64,000 nt of DNA from Xiashengella succiniciproducens (GTDB lineage: Bacteria > Bacteroidota > Bacteroidia > Bacteroidales > Marinilabiliaceae): contig NZ_CP098400.1 in assembly GCF_023674465.1 (NCBI RefSeq), forward strand, positions 372,001-436,000, written 5' to 3'. The stretch's first letter is position 1. Each line of letters starts with the position of its first letter. Under the pieces are notes generated by a model. The model worked only from the letters and a program-made list of their open reading frames with translations. It was not told the DNA's origin and searched no databases. A program made the position numbers and the translations under genes. Below are positions 25,912 through 33,943 of this stretch, piece after piece.

Positions 25912-26643
25912 ATGCCAACTGCAAAAACACGATTAATTCATATTGATGATCTTGGGGAACTTGCTTTTATGATTGGCAGGCGCTATAAGCGAATGTCGAT
26001 AAGGATAATCCCGGGAGAAACTCCCCGGGTGCTTGTTCCTTATTTTTGTGACTTGCAGGAGGCTATTGATTTTGTGAATCTTAAAAAAGAATGGATAAAA
26101 AGCACTCTCATCAAGCTCGAGGAGAAAAGGCTCAGACCTACTGTGTTTGACGAGAATACGGAGTTTAAATCGCGTTCGTTCTCTCTTAGGGTTGAAGGTG
26201 CCACGCGCAATGATGTAAGACTATTCTACTATAACGGAATCCTTAAGGTGCAGTATCCCGACCATATCCCTGTTTCCCATCCCAGGATTCAGGAGCTTAT
26301 TCGCTCGGGTATCGTCGAGGCCTTAAGGCGTGAGGCAAAGCACTTCCTGCCCAAACGGCTTGAGGAACTGGCAAAATACCACGGTTTCACTTACAGAGTC
26401 GTTACGATAAAAAACCTGAAGAGTCGCTGGGGAAGCTGTTCGACGGTCAATAATATAAATCTCAACCTCCACCTGATGAGGCTGCCCGACAGGCTCATCG
26501 ACTACGTACTGATTCACGAGCTATGCCATACCGTTGAGAAGAACCATGGACCTGGTTTCTGGAATCTATTGGATAAATGTACCGGAGGTAAGGCCAGACA
26601 ACTTGATGCTGAAATGAAAAAATACCGTACCCAGCTATTCTGA
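25912..26643 (+). CDS. YgjP-type (DUF45) zinc metallopeptidase
   Basis: A 243-aa cytoplasmic protein of the YgjP/DUF45 group, often annotated as an M48-like metal-dependent hydrolase. The C-terminal part has the family signature LKSRWGSCS (near 167) and a zinc-binding HELCH motif (near 201) followed by NHGPGFW, which supplies the third His. There is no signal peptide or membrane segment. The substrate of the family is not well defined; some members are paired with type I restriction systems, but none is seen here. It lies 71 bases before dgt. Confidence 0.85.
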   Translation: MPTAKTRLIHIDDLGELAFMIGRRYKRMSIRIIPGETPRVLVPYFCDLQEAIDFVNLKKEWIKSTLIKLEEKRLRPTVFDENTEFKSRSFSLRVEGATRNDVRLFYYNGILKVQYPDHIPVSHPRIQELIRSGIVEALRREAKHFLPKRLEELAKYHGFTYRVVTIKNLKSRWGSCSTVNNINLNLHLMRLPDRLIDYVLIHELCHTVEKNHGPGFWNLLDKCTGGKARQLDAEMKKYRTQLF

Positions 26644-26714
26644 GGCGCTTGAAATTGAACATCAGTCCCTAAATTTCTTTATTTTAGCATATTATTAATA
26701 TTGTACCTCTACTG

Positions 26715-28076
26715 ATGATGAATTGGGAGAAACTGCTTTCGGGCAACAGGACAGGTCCTAAGGACAATGATAAAGAACAACACGACCGTAGTAATTTTCA
26801 AAGGGACTACGACCGCTTGGTTTTCTCTTCTCCTTTCCGCAGATTGCAAGACAAGACCCAGGTCTTCCCCCTGCCCGGCAGCGTGTTTGTGCACAACCGA
26901 CTTACTCACAGCCTTGAAGTAGCCAGCGTTGGTCGTTCACTTGGCACGAGTATCAGCCGATACCTGGTCGATGTTCTGAAGGTCAAAAATCCTCTGGCTA
27001 ATGAACTTGGTTCGGTAACCGCTGCAGCTTGTCTGGCCCACGATATGGGAAATCCGCCTTTTGGCCACAGCGGGGAGAAGGCCATCTCGCTCTTCTTTAA
27101 GGAAGGGGAAGGCCAAAAGTACCGTGCTCTGATTGACGATGAGGCTGTATGGAACGATTTTATCGCCTTTGAAGGAAACGCCAATGCGCTGCGTCTGCTG
27201 ACGCACCGCTTTGCAGGAAGGCGTGATGGCGGGTTTAAACTGACTCTTACAACTGTTGCTTCTGTAGTAAAGTATCCCTATGCATCGGGTACTGTGGGCC
27301 TTAAGAAATACGGCTTTTTCCAGTCTGAAAAGGAAACATACTACCATATAGCGAATGAGTTGGGCATAGAGGAGATACCCGGCCAGCCAGGTGTGTTTAT
27401 GCGTCACCCCATAGTGTATCTGGTTGAGGCGGCGGATGACATCTGTTATCAGGTGATGGATATTGAGGACGCACACAAACTGGGTATCCTATCCACCGAG
27501 GAGACTCGCAGTTTGCTTCTGGGATTCTTCGATAAGGTGGAGGAGAAGGCCAGACTGGATCGTATAAACGAGATCTGCAAGGATGTTACGGATACAAATG
27601 AGCAGATAGCCTATATCAGGGCCTTGGTTATCGGGAAGCTGGTTCGTGAATGCTCCGATATTTTTATTAAAAATCATGATGAAATCCTGTCAGGGACCTT
27701 CAAGGGCTCGCTGATTGAACACCTAAGCGGTGCCTCAGGTGAGGGAATCAAGGCCTGTGAAAGAACCGGTTATGATATAATTTACTGTCATCCTACAGTC
27801 AAGGAGATCGAAATTGCCGGTTTCCGAATTCTGGGTTCCCTGCTCAAGGAGTTTACCCATGCGGTGATGAATCCGGATGAGCATTTTTCTGGCTTGCTAC
27901 TGCCATTTATCCCGCAGCAGTACAGAGTGTTGCGTGATGCACCTGTACATCAGAAAATACAAACTGTTCTTGATTTTGTATCAGGCATGACAGACCTTTA
28001 TGCTCTTGACCTATACAGAAAAGTAAATGGCCATAACGTAACTGCCAAGCGCTTTGGCTCTTTCCCGTCCAAGTAG
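26715..28076 (+). CDS. dgt: Deoxyguanosinetriphosphate triphosphohydrolase-like protein
   Basis: An HD-domain hydrolase that converts dGTP (or other dNTPs) to the deoxynucleoside and tripolyphosphate. The metal-binding H...HD...D pattern is visible: NRLTHSLEVASVGR (near 60) and CLAHDMGNPPFGHSGE (near 111), with a later VYLVEAADDICYQVMDIEDA holding the last Asp. It has 453 aa, within the family range. The frame has a tandem Met at the start. The last codons and the stop lie inside a strong terminator hairpin. Substrate preference cannot be read from the sequence. Confidence 0.92.
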   Translation: MMNWEKLLSGNRTGPKDNDKEQHDRSNFQRDYDRLVFSSPFRRLQDKTQVFPLPGSVFVHNRLTHSLEVASVGRSLGTSISRYLVDVLKVKNPLANELGSVTAAACLAHDMGNPPFGHSGEKAISLFFKEGEGQKYRALIDDEAVWNDFIAFEGNANALRLLTHRFAGRRDGGFKLTLTTVASVVKYPYASGTVGLKKYGFFQSEKETYYHIANELGIEEIPGQPGVFMRHPIVYLVEAADDICYQVMDIEDAHKLGILSTEETRSLLLGFFDKVEEKARLDRINEICKDVTDTNEQIAYIRALVIGKLVRECSDIFIKNHDEILSGTFKGSLIEHLSGASGEGIKACERTGYDIIYCHPTVKEIEIAGFRILGSLLKEFTHAVMNPDEHFSGLLLPFIPQQYRVLRDAPVHQKIQTVLDFVSGMTDLYALDLYRKVNGHNVTAKRFGSFPSK

Positions 28077-28090
28077 GGACGGGAAAGAGC
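28057..28090 (+). terminator. Terminator hairpin built into the dgt 3' end
   Basis: A perfect 14-bp stem GCTCTTTCCCGTCC / GGACGGGAAAGAGC with a 6-nt loop. The left arm encodes the last residues GSFPS and the loop carries the last codon and the TAG stop. No clear T-run follows, so it may serve mRNA stability as much as termination. Confidence 0.7.
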
Positions 28091-28253
28091 TCCGTGTCGA
28101 AGTGTGTATATTTAATCAGTCATATTCATTTGTGCCTGACATTTTTGGAATTATATAAAGTTTTGAATATTTTCACAAAATACACTTCGCCTTATCCCCC
28201 TACCTCTCCGGAATTGCCCGGAAATATTGATTTAATAACAAATTGGTATAAAT

Positions 28254-28976
28254 ATGCCATACAGACGCTTGCCTAATACGGATCAGGCCAGGCTTCGGGC
28301 ACTAAAAGCTGCTATCAGTAAAGGTGTTGCTCTGAGTCCGATGGACTTGGCTTTTTCTCAGAGTGCACTGCTGCAGGTGAGGAGCTTCCTTCCTCACTTT
28401 GAGCAGTTGCTCGATCAATACCGTAGCAGCCGTAAGAGACAGGCGGAAATTGGCAGGGAACTGGCTGAGCACTTCAGAATGGCAAGGTTGTACGTGTCTC
28501 ACTTCCTTCAGGTGGTCAACCTGTCTATTATTCGCGGTGAACTGAAACCGGCAGTCAGGACTTTCTATGGGCTCGACGAGAATGATAAATCAGTACCTGA
28601 GGTGGGTACCGAACAGCAGCTAATGGTCTGGGGTAAACAACTGATCAGTGGCGAAGAAAAACGTATGGCTACAGGAGCAACTCGAATATACAACCCCTCC
28701 CTTGCAATGGTAAAAGTCCGATTTGACAAGTTTGTCGAGTTATACAACCTTCACAAAGACCTCCTAAGTACTTCTCAGAAATTGATGGAGAAGGTTGCTG
28801 AGTATCGTAACCAGGCCGATGATCTTATCACCCTCGTTTGGAATGAGATTGAAAAGACATATGAAAATTTGGATCCTGAGGAGAAGCGTCAAATCTGCAG
28901 TGAGTACGGAATTGTCTATGTCTTCCGTCCCGGTGAAAGAGAGAGCGCCGCTGAAGCTGCTGAAGAGTCTTTGTGA
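28254..28976 (+). CDS. Conserved hypothetical protein, 240 aa
   Basis: I do not recognise this protein. It is soluble and mostly helical, with no signal peptide or membrane segment. The N-terminus is MPYRRLPNTDQARLRALKAA. The middle is rich in charged heptad-like helices (SRKRQAEIGRELAEHFRMAR, KLMEKVAEYRNQADDLITLVW). Near the C-terminus EEKRQICSEYGIVYVF is followed by an acidic Ala/Glu tail. It looks like a cytoplasmic helical-bundle protein. It stands alone, with an upstream gap of 163 bases after the dgt hairpin, and faces a convergent CPBP protease gene. No function is proposed. Confidence 0.7.
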   Translation: MPYRRLPNTDQARLRALKAAISKGVALSPMDLAFSQSALLQVRSFLPHFEQLLDQYRSSRKRQAEIGRELAEHFRMARLYVSHFLQVVNLSIIRGELKPAVRTFYGLDENDKSVPEVGTEQQLMVWGKQLISGEEKRMATGATRIYNPSLAMVKVRFDKFVELYNLHKDLLSTSQKLMEKVAEYRNQADDLITLVWNEIEKTYENLDPEEKRQICSEYGIVYVFRPGERESAAEAAEESL

Positions 28977-29065
28977 CAGCCTACAAGACTCGGCATAATC
29001 TGGCAGGTTACTACTGCAAAGCCAGATATAAAATTGCAAATTTCTGATTTTTAATTGCCCGGACT

Positions 29066-29989
29066 TTAATTCATTACCGGGGCTTCGCTTCTTGCCTTAA
29101 TATGCTGCCTGAAGTAATATAACAGAGCTAACACGACTACCAAACCAGCCCAGCCCAGCAAGGGGTGGCTATCACCAACCTGTGACGGATCCAGGGGATT
29201 TACATCCGGCTTGGTAATTCTATAATAATGGAATACCACAAGGGACAAAAAATTGTTTGTGAAGTGCCCCATTATCGAGTACCAGATACTTCTACCATAT
29301 ACCATCAGATAACCTAGTACCAGTCCCAGAACAAAACGTGGCAGAAAGGTCAGAAACTGCATGTGCATCGCACTGAAGAGAATGGCAGTTGCAATTATTG
29401 CTACATGATGGTTTTTCAGCCATCTGATCAGCAGACTCTGAATACCCCCTCTGAAAAGCAGCTCCTCACCAACTGCAGGAACTATTGCGATAAGAAAAAT
29501 ATTGTAAAGAATCACCACCGGATCTGTGGTGTCCAGAAAGCTGAACATAAGCGATTTGGCTGCCTCCTCTGTTGTTTGCATCCATTGCATTAACCTGTCC
29601 ATCGACTCAGGCAGGCTGAATTGCATATTTAATTCTGAGGTAAGTGAAACAAAGGGCTGGATCACAAGCATAATCACTATAGCAAAGAATACTGCCTTGG
29701 CAGCCGGTTTGTTGAAGCCCAGCCAGGAGGCAGGGCTTTTTGAGAACAGCACGGCTGCAAGTATTGGGGGTACAACAAACATGGCAATGCTTTGCACAAG
29801 CTGCAAATATTTCATGAAATATAAGGGTGCACCACCATTTAGTACTGCTACAACTGGATCCAAACCCCAGAAAGGGATTGCAATCAACACCCCAATAAGT
29901 GTTACCAGCAACGATGAAACAAGCACAAGACATATAAGCAGGATCAGTTGTAAAACCGGATGTAGTCCTGCAAAGGCTCCTTTAGGCAT
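29066..29989 (-). CDS. CPBP-family intramembrane metalloprotease
   Basis: A 307-aa membrane protein with about eight hydrophobic segments. The CPBP (CAAX protease/bacteriocin-processing) motif EELLFRGGIQSLL (near residue 178) supplies the Glu-Glu and Arg, and later His-containing helices (ILFSAMHMQFLTFLPRF and GHFTNNFLSLV) supply the metal ligands. The family includes bacteriocin-immunity and prenyl-protein-processing members, but nothing beside it shows a substrate. It is divergent from tRNA-Leu. Confidence 0.88.
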   Translation of the reverse strand: MPKGAFAGLHPVLQLILLICLVLVSSLLVTLIGVLIAIPFWGLDPVVAVLNGGAPLYFMKYLQLVQSIAMFVVPPILAAVLFSKSPASWLGFNKPAAKAVFFAIVIMLVIQPFVSLTSELNMQFSLPESMDRLMQWMQTTEEAAKSLMFSFLDTTDPVVILYNIFLIAIVPAVGEELLFRGGIQSLLIRWLKNHHVAIIATAILFSAMHMQFLTFLPRFVLGLVLGYLMVYGRSIWYSIMGHFTNNFLSLVVFHYYRITKPDVNPLDPSQVGDSHPLLGWAGLVVVLALLYYFRQHIKARSEAPVMN

Positions 29990-30123
29990 GATTTAAAATC
30001 TTTTTTGAATGTGCATAAAAGTAATTATTTTTCTGAATGCTGCTGTCAAAGCCTGGCTGTACCTGACGAAATATTGATTGCGATGCGTCAGTGTAAAGGG
30101 AAAGAAAATATTTATTGCTAAAG

Positions 30124-30155
30124 TTGAGGAAATTTGAAAAAAGTCCTTACATTTG
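30124..30155 (+). promoter_or_regulatory. Promoter of tRNA-Leu
   Basis: The -33-like TTG (30124-30126) and a perfect -7 box TACATTTG (30148-30155) are 21 bases apart, the Bacteroidota spacing. The tRNA begins 13 bases after the -7 box. Confidence 0.7.
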
Positions 30156-30168
30156 CACCGCATTTTAA

Positions 30169-30250
30169 GCGGACGTGGCGTAATTGGTAGCCGCGCTAGA
30201 CTTAGGATCTAGTGCCGAAAGGCGTGGGGGTTCGAGTCCCTTCGTCCGCA
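30169..30250 (+). tRNA. tRNA-Leu (anticodon TAG)
   Basis: It folds as a class II cloverleaf. The acceptor stem GCGGACG / CGTCCGC pairs fully with discriminator A. The anticodon stem CTAGA / TCTAG carries loop CTTAGGA with TAG at 30203-30205, and the variable arm GCCGAAAGGC is long, as in leucine tRNAs. The T-arm has GTTCGAGTC. The 3' CCA is not encoded. It reads CUA and probably other CUN codons. Confidence 0.97.
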
Positions 30251-30262
30251 CGGATAAAGTAG

Positions 30263-30306
30263 AAAACCGCCTGGCTTACGATATATATCGGGAGTAGGCG
30301 GTTTTT
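30263..30306 (+). terminator. Terminator of tRNA-Leu
   Basis: Stem AAAACCGCCT / AGGCGGTTTT (10 bp) ends in a T-run 13 bases past the tRNA. The loop itself contains the palindrome CGATATATATCG. Confidence 0.88.
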
Positions 30307-30344
30307 AAGTTTCAAATACTTAAGATATTTTGGCGTACAGGTTA

Positions 30345-30375
30345 TTGTAACATACTAAATGCTTCATTATCTTTG
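30345..30375 (+). promoter_or_regulatory. Promoter of tig
   Basis: The -33-like TTG (30345-30347) and a perfect -7 box TATCTTTG (30368-30375) are 20 bases apart. Transcription would start near 30382, so the in-frame TTG at 30373 cannot be the start codon of trigger factor. Confidence 0.72.
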
Positions 30376-30414
30376 CGCTCTCTTATTTCAATCAATATTT
30401 TTAATTCGAAGCTG

Positions 30415-31776
30415 ATGAATATCACTAGGGAAAACATTGACGAACTTAACTCAGTGATTACACTGACCATTGATAAGGAAGATTACAGCGAAAAGGTAGC
30501 TGAAGTTTTGAGAGATTACCGCAAGAAGGCACAAATGCCAGGTTTCCGTCCAGGCAAGGTACCCGAAGGTCTGATCAAGAAGATGTACGGTACTGCTGTA
30601 CTTGTTGACGAGGTCAACAAGCTGATCTCTGAAAAGCTGTCAGAATACCTGAGCGAAAACAAACTCAACATACTTGGAGAACCCCTTCCACGCGAGAATC
30701 AGGATCCAATTGATTTCGATACTCAGGACAGCTTTCAGTTCCAATTTGATATAGCTCTGTCACCCGAGATAGATGTTAAACTTAGCAAACGCGACAAGGT
30801 AAACTATTATACTATCGAGGTAACTGATGATGTTCTGGATGGACATATCAAGAGCATGACAAGCCGTTTCGGCAAGAACGAAAAGGTTGAACTTATCAGC
30901 GAAAAATCTCTCGTAAAGGGTGACTTCGTTCAGGTTGACAAGAAGGGCAATGAAGTTGAAGGTGGTATTAGAGCTGAAGACTCAATCATGTCACTCAATA
31001 TCGTTAAGGACGAGGCTGAAAAGAAGAAAATGCTCGGCAAGAAGGTTGGCGAAGACATCGTATTTGATGTAAAGAAGGCCTTCCCAAATGATACAGAAGT
31101 ATCTTACATCCTTAAGATATCTAAGGAAGAAGCTGCAGATGTAAAGGGCTCTTTCAAATTTACTGTTAAGGAAGTAACCGAATTTATTGATCCTGAACTT
31201 AATCAGGATCTCTTTGACAAGCTCTTTGGCGAAGGTGCTGTTAAGTCAGAGGAAGAAATGAAGGAAAGGGTAAAGGTTGACCTTGAAAAGGCTTTTGCAA
31301 TCGAGTCTGAGTACAAATTCTCTATAGATGCCCGCAAAAAGCTTGTTGCTAAGCATGAAGTTACTCTTCCTGAAGAATTCCTGAAGCGTTGGCTGAAGGC
31401 AACCAACAGAGGTGATGAGCGTTTGAGCGATGAACAAATCGATGCTGAAATGCCACGTTTCTTCGAAGACCTGAAATGGCAACTTATCAAGAATGCTATT
31501 ATCAAGGCCAACGACATTAAGGTTGAAGAAAACGATATCAGGGAAGAGGCCAAGAAGAGTGCCCGTATGCAGTTTATGCAATATGGACTTACTGCTCTTC
31601 CACAAGAGTATATAGACAATTATGCCAACGACCTGCTGAAGAATGAAGACCAGGTACGTCGCATTGCCGAAGCTGCAATGGATGAAAAAGTTATGGCATA
31701 TATCAAGGAAGCTGTTAAGGTTGAAGAGAAGGCTGTTTCCCGCGAGGAATTCAACAAGCTCTTCACCAATAATTAA
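30415..31776 (+). CDS. tig: Trigger factor
   Basis: A ribosome-bound chaperone with peptidyl-prolyl isomerase activity. From ATG 30415 it has 453 aa. The ribosome-docking signature GFRPGKVPEGLIKKMYG (near residues 43-59) is clear. A divergent FKBP-like middle domain (about 140-230) and a helical C-terminal substrate-binding domain follow. The frame is open back to TTG 30373, but that codon is the end of the promoter -7 box, which decides for the ATG. It is followed by a strong terminator and then clpP-clpX, the usual tig-clpP-clpX order. Confidence 0.95.
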   Translation: MNITRENIDELNSVITLTIDKEDYSEKVAEVLRDYRKKAQMPGFRPGKVPEGLIKKMYGTAVLVDEVNKLISEKLSEYLSENKLNILGEPLPRENQDPIDFDTQDSFQFQFDIALSPEIDVKLSKRDKVNYYTIEVTDDVLDGHIKSMTSRFGKNEKVELISEKSLVKGDFVQVDKKGNEVEGGIRAEDSIMSLNIVKDEAEKKKMLGKKVGEDIVFDVKKAFPNDTEVSYILKISKEEAADVKGSFKFTVKEVTEFIDPELNQDLFDKLFGEGAVKSEEEMKERVKVDLEKAFAIESEYKFSIDARKKLVAKHEVTLPEEFLKRWLKATNRGDERLSDEQIDAEMPRFFEDLKWQLIKNAIIKANDIKVEENDIREEAKKSARMQFMQYGLTALPQEYIDNYANDLLKNEDQVRRIAEAAMDEKVMAYIKEAVKVEEKAVSREEFNKLFTNN

Positions 31777-31787
31777 CATACACATTT

Positions 31788-31837
31788 GCGACAGGCCCAA
31801 AGTTTTTGCTAACTTTAGGCCTGTCGCATTTCTTTTA
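31788..31837 (+). terminator. Terminator between tig and clpP
   Basis: A long two-part stem: GCGACAGGCC pairs with GGCCTGTCGC, and inside it AAAGTT pairs with AACTTT (one mismatch between the parts). It is followed by ATTTCTTTT. It uncouples or attenuates clpP from tig. Confidence 0.88.
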
Positions 31838-31850
31838 AAACTAAATAGCT

Positions 31851-32531
31851 ATGGCAGATCCGAAAGATTTCAGAAAGTATGCCACAGGGCACATGGGGCT
31901 TAACAGCACTATGCTCGATAAGTATACTTCCATTACTTCAAGCTATATTTCTCCGACAATTATCGAAGAGCGCCAGCTGAACGTGGCCCAGATGGACGTG
32001 TTCTCACGTTTAATGATGGACCGTATCATCTTTGTGGGACTGCCCATCGACGAGTACGTTGCCAACATCGTGCAGGCGCAGCTGTTGTATCTTGACTCAG
32101 TAGATCCTTCTAAGGATATCTCAATCTATTTTAATACCCCTGGTGGTTCGGTTTATGCCGGACTGGGTATCTACGATACAATGCAGTATATATCCTGTGA
32201 TATATCAACTATATGTACAGGTCTGGCTGCCTCAATGGGTGCTGTACTGCTTACTGCCGGTACCAAGGGTAAGCGTTTTGCTCTTAAGCACTCACGAGTA
32301 ATGATACACCAACCTCTGGGTGGCGCTCAGGGTCAGTCGGTAGATATTGAAATTACTACCCGTGAGATTGTTAAGCTGCGTAAGGAGCTTTATACAATTA
32401 TTTCAGAGCATTCCGGCAACCCCTTCAAGAAGATTGAAAAGGATGCAGACCGTGATTACTGGATGACTGCAGAGGAAGCCAAGGAGTACGGAATGATTGA
32501 TGAAGTTCTTGTGCGTGAAAGAAAAAAATAA
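31851..32531 (+). CDS. clpP: ATP-dependent Clp protease proteolytic subunit
   Basis: The serine protease chamber of ClpXP, with 226 aa. The catalytic Ser is in GLAASMGAVLL (near 127) and the His in HSRVMIHQPLGG (near 152); the Asp is in the later DRDYWM region. The N-terminus is about 30 residues longer than the E. coli mature protein and may be a propeptide or handle. clpX starts 10 nt after the stop, so the two are co-expressed. Confidence 0.97.
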   Translation: MADPKDFRKYATGHMGLNSTMLDKYTSITSSYISPTIIEERQLNVAQMDVFSRLMMDRIIFVGLPIDEYVANIVQAQLLYLDSVDPSKDISIYFNTPGGSVYAGLGIYDTMQYISCDISTICTGLAASMGAVLLTAGTKGKRFALKHSRVMIHQPLGGAQGQSVDIEITTREIVKLRKELYTIISEHSGNPFKKIEKDADRDYWMTAEEAKEYGMIDEVLVRERKK

Positions 32532-32541
32532 AGGCGTTTTG

Positions 32542-33756
32542 ATGGATAAATGTTCGTTTTGTGGAAGGAGCCGGAAGGAGACCAACCTTCTGGTTGCAGG
32601 GATTGCAGGTCATATATGTGACAGCTGTATCGAACAGGCTCATGGCATTCTGACTGAGGAGTTCAAGAAGAAGAGCAGTTTCGACCTTGATGGCATTAAA
32701 TTGATGACACCTGCCGAGATCAAGACTTTTCTTGATGAGTACGTGGTGGGGCAGGATCAGGCCAAGAAATTCCTTTCTGTGGCCGTGTACAACCACTACA
32801 AGCGCCTGATGCAACCCTCCGCTGACGATGAGGTGGAAATCGAAAAATCCAATATCCTGCTTGTGGGAGAAACCGGTACCGGTAAGACTCTTCTTGCCCG
32901 TACCATTGCCCGCATGCTTCATGTTCCCTTTGCCATCGTTGATGCCACTGTTTTGACTGAGGCCGGTTACGTCGGTGAGGACATCGAAAGCATACTTACC
33001 CGTCTTTTGCAGGCTGCTGACTATAATGTAAAGGCTGCCGAAAGGGGCATTGTGTTTATTGACGAGATTGACAAGATTGCCAGAAAAGGCGATAACCCCT
33101 CGATTACCCGTGATGTGTCGGGTGAAGGAGTTCAACAAGGTCTGCTCAAACTGCTGGAAGGTTCCATAGTGAACGTTCCGCCCCAAGGGGGACGCAAACA
33201 CCCCGAACAGAAGATGGTGGCTGTCGATACCAAAAATATCCTCTTTATTTGCGGAGGAGCCTTCGACGGTATCGAAAGAAAGATTGCCCAACGACTCAAC
33301 ACCAGAGTAGTGGGCTATGCCGCTGTTGAAAACAGGGAAGCCATTGATCCGACCAACCTGCTTCAATATATTGCACCAATGGACCTGAAGGCCTTTGGAT
33401 TGATTCCCGAAATCATTGGACGTTTGCCCATACTTACCTACCTGCATCCGCTTGACAGAGATACTCTGCGTATGATTCTTACAGAACCTAAGAATTCTAT
33501 CGTGAAGCAGTATACCAAACTGTTTGAGATGGATAATATTAAGCTGACTTTTTCAGAGGAAGTGCTTGACTACATCGTTGATAAGGCTGTTGAATTCAAG
33601 CTTGGTGCCCGTGGTTTGCGATCTATCTGCGAGACAATAATGATGGACTATATGTTTGAAAGCCCGGGTCACAAGATCGATAAACTCGAAATCACTCTTG
33701 ATATTGCCCGCGAAAAGCTTGAAAAGGCAGAAAGACGCCTACTTAAGGCCAGTTAG
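32542..33756 (+). CDS. clpX: ATP-dependent Clp protease ATP-binding subunit ClpX
   Basis: An AAA+ unfoldase that feeds substrates to ClpP. The 404-aa protein has the N-terminal zinc-binding domain (CSFCGRSRKE ... CDSC), Walker A GETGTGKTLLAR (near 114), Walker B FIDEIDKIAR, and the ClpP-docking loop region IGRLP. ATG 32542 gives the canonical start MDKCSFCGR; the longer frame from ATG 32497 overlaps clpP and adds residues not seen in ClpX. A terminator follows. Confidence 0.97.
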   Translation: MDKCSFCGRSRKETNLLVAGIAGHICDSCIEQAHGILTEEFKKKSSFDLDGIKLMTPAEIKTFLDEYVVGQDQAKKFLSVAVYNHYKRLMQPSADDEVEIEKSNILLVGETGTGKTLLARTIARMLHVPFAIVDATVLTEAGYVGEDIESILTRLLQAADYNVKAAERGIVFIDEIDKIARKGDNPSITRDVSGEGVQQGLLKLLEGSIVNVPPQGGRKHPEQKMVAVDTKNILFICGGAFDGIERKIAQRLNTRVVGYAAVENREAIDPTNLLQYIAPMDLKAFGLIPEIIGRLPILTYLHPLDRDTLRMILTEPKNSIVKQYTKLFEMDNIKLTFSEEVLDYIVDKAVEFKLGARGLRSICETIMMDYMFESPGHKIDKLEITLDIAREKLEKAERRLLKAS

Positions 33757-33861
33757 TCACCTGCCTGAATTAACATCTGATTTGAGGTTTTTTAACAGAA
33801 GAGCATTCTTCTAGACAGTTTTTTTGCTACTTTTAATCCTGAAATAAACGGAAAAAAGATT

Positions 33862-33885
33862 AAAAAATCCTATTTGGGATTTTTT
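33862..33885 (+). terminator. Terminator after clpX
   Basis: A 9-bp perfect stem AAAAAATCC / GGATTTTTT with a 6-nt loop and a T-run, in the 187-base gap between clpX and hppA. The rest of the gap probably holds the hppA promoter, but no box is clear. Confidence 0.7.
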
Positions 33886-33943
33886 ATGGTCTATTCCGAC
33901 AATGAGTTTTCAGCTGCTGAGTAGTACTTAAATCTTTACAGTT

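Noticed and set aside
30373-30414. Longer trigger factor starting at TTG 30373
   Set aside because: That codon is the last part of a perfect -7 promoter box, and the added residues do not resemble a trigger-factor N-terminus.
32497-32541. Longer ClpX starting inside clpP
   Set aside because: ClpX proteins start near the zinc motif CSFCG; the extra residues come from the clpP end read in another frame.
32425-33447. 340-aa reading frame opposite clpX
   Set aside because: It lies fully antisense to clpX, has no recognisable motif and reflects codon bias of the real gene.
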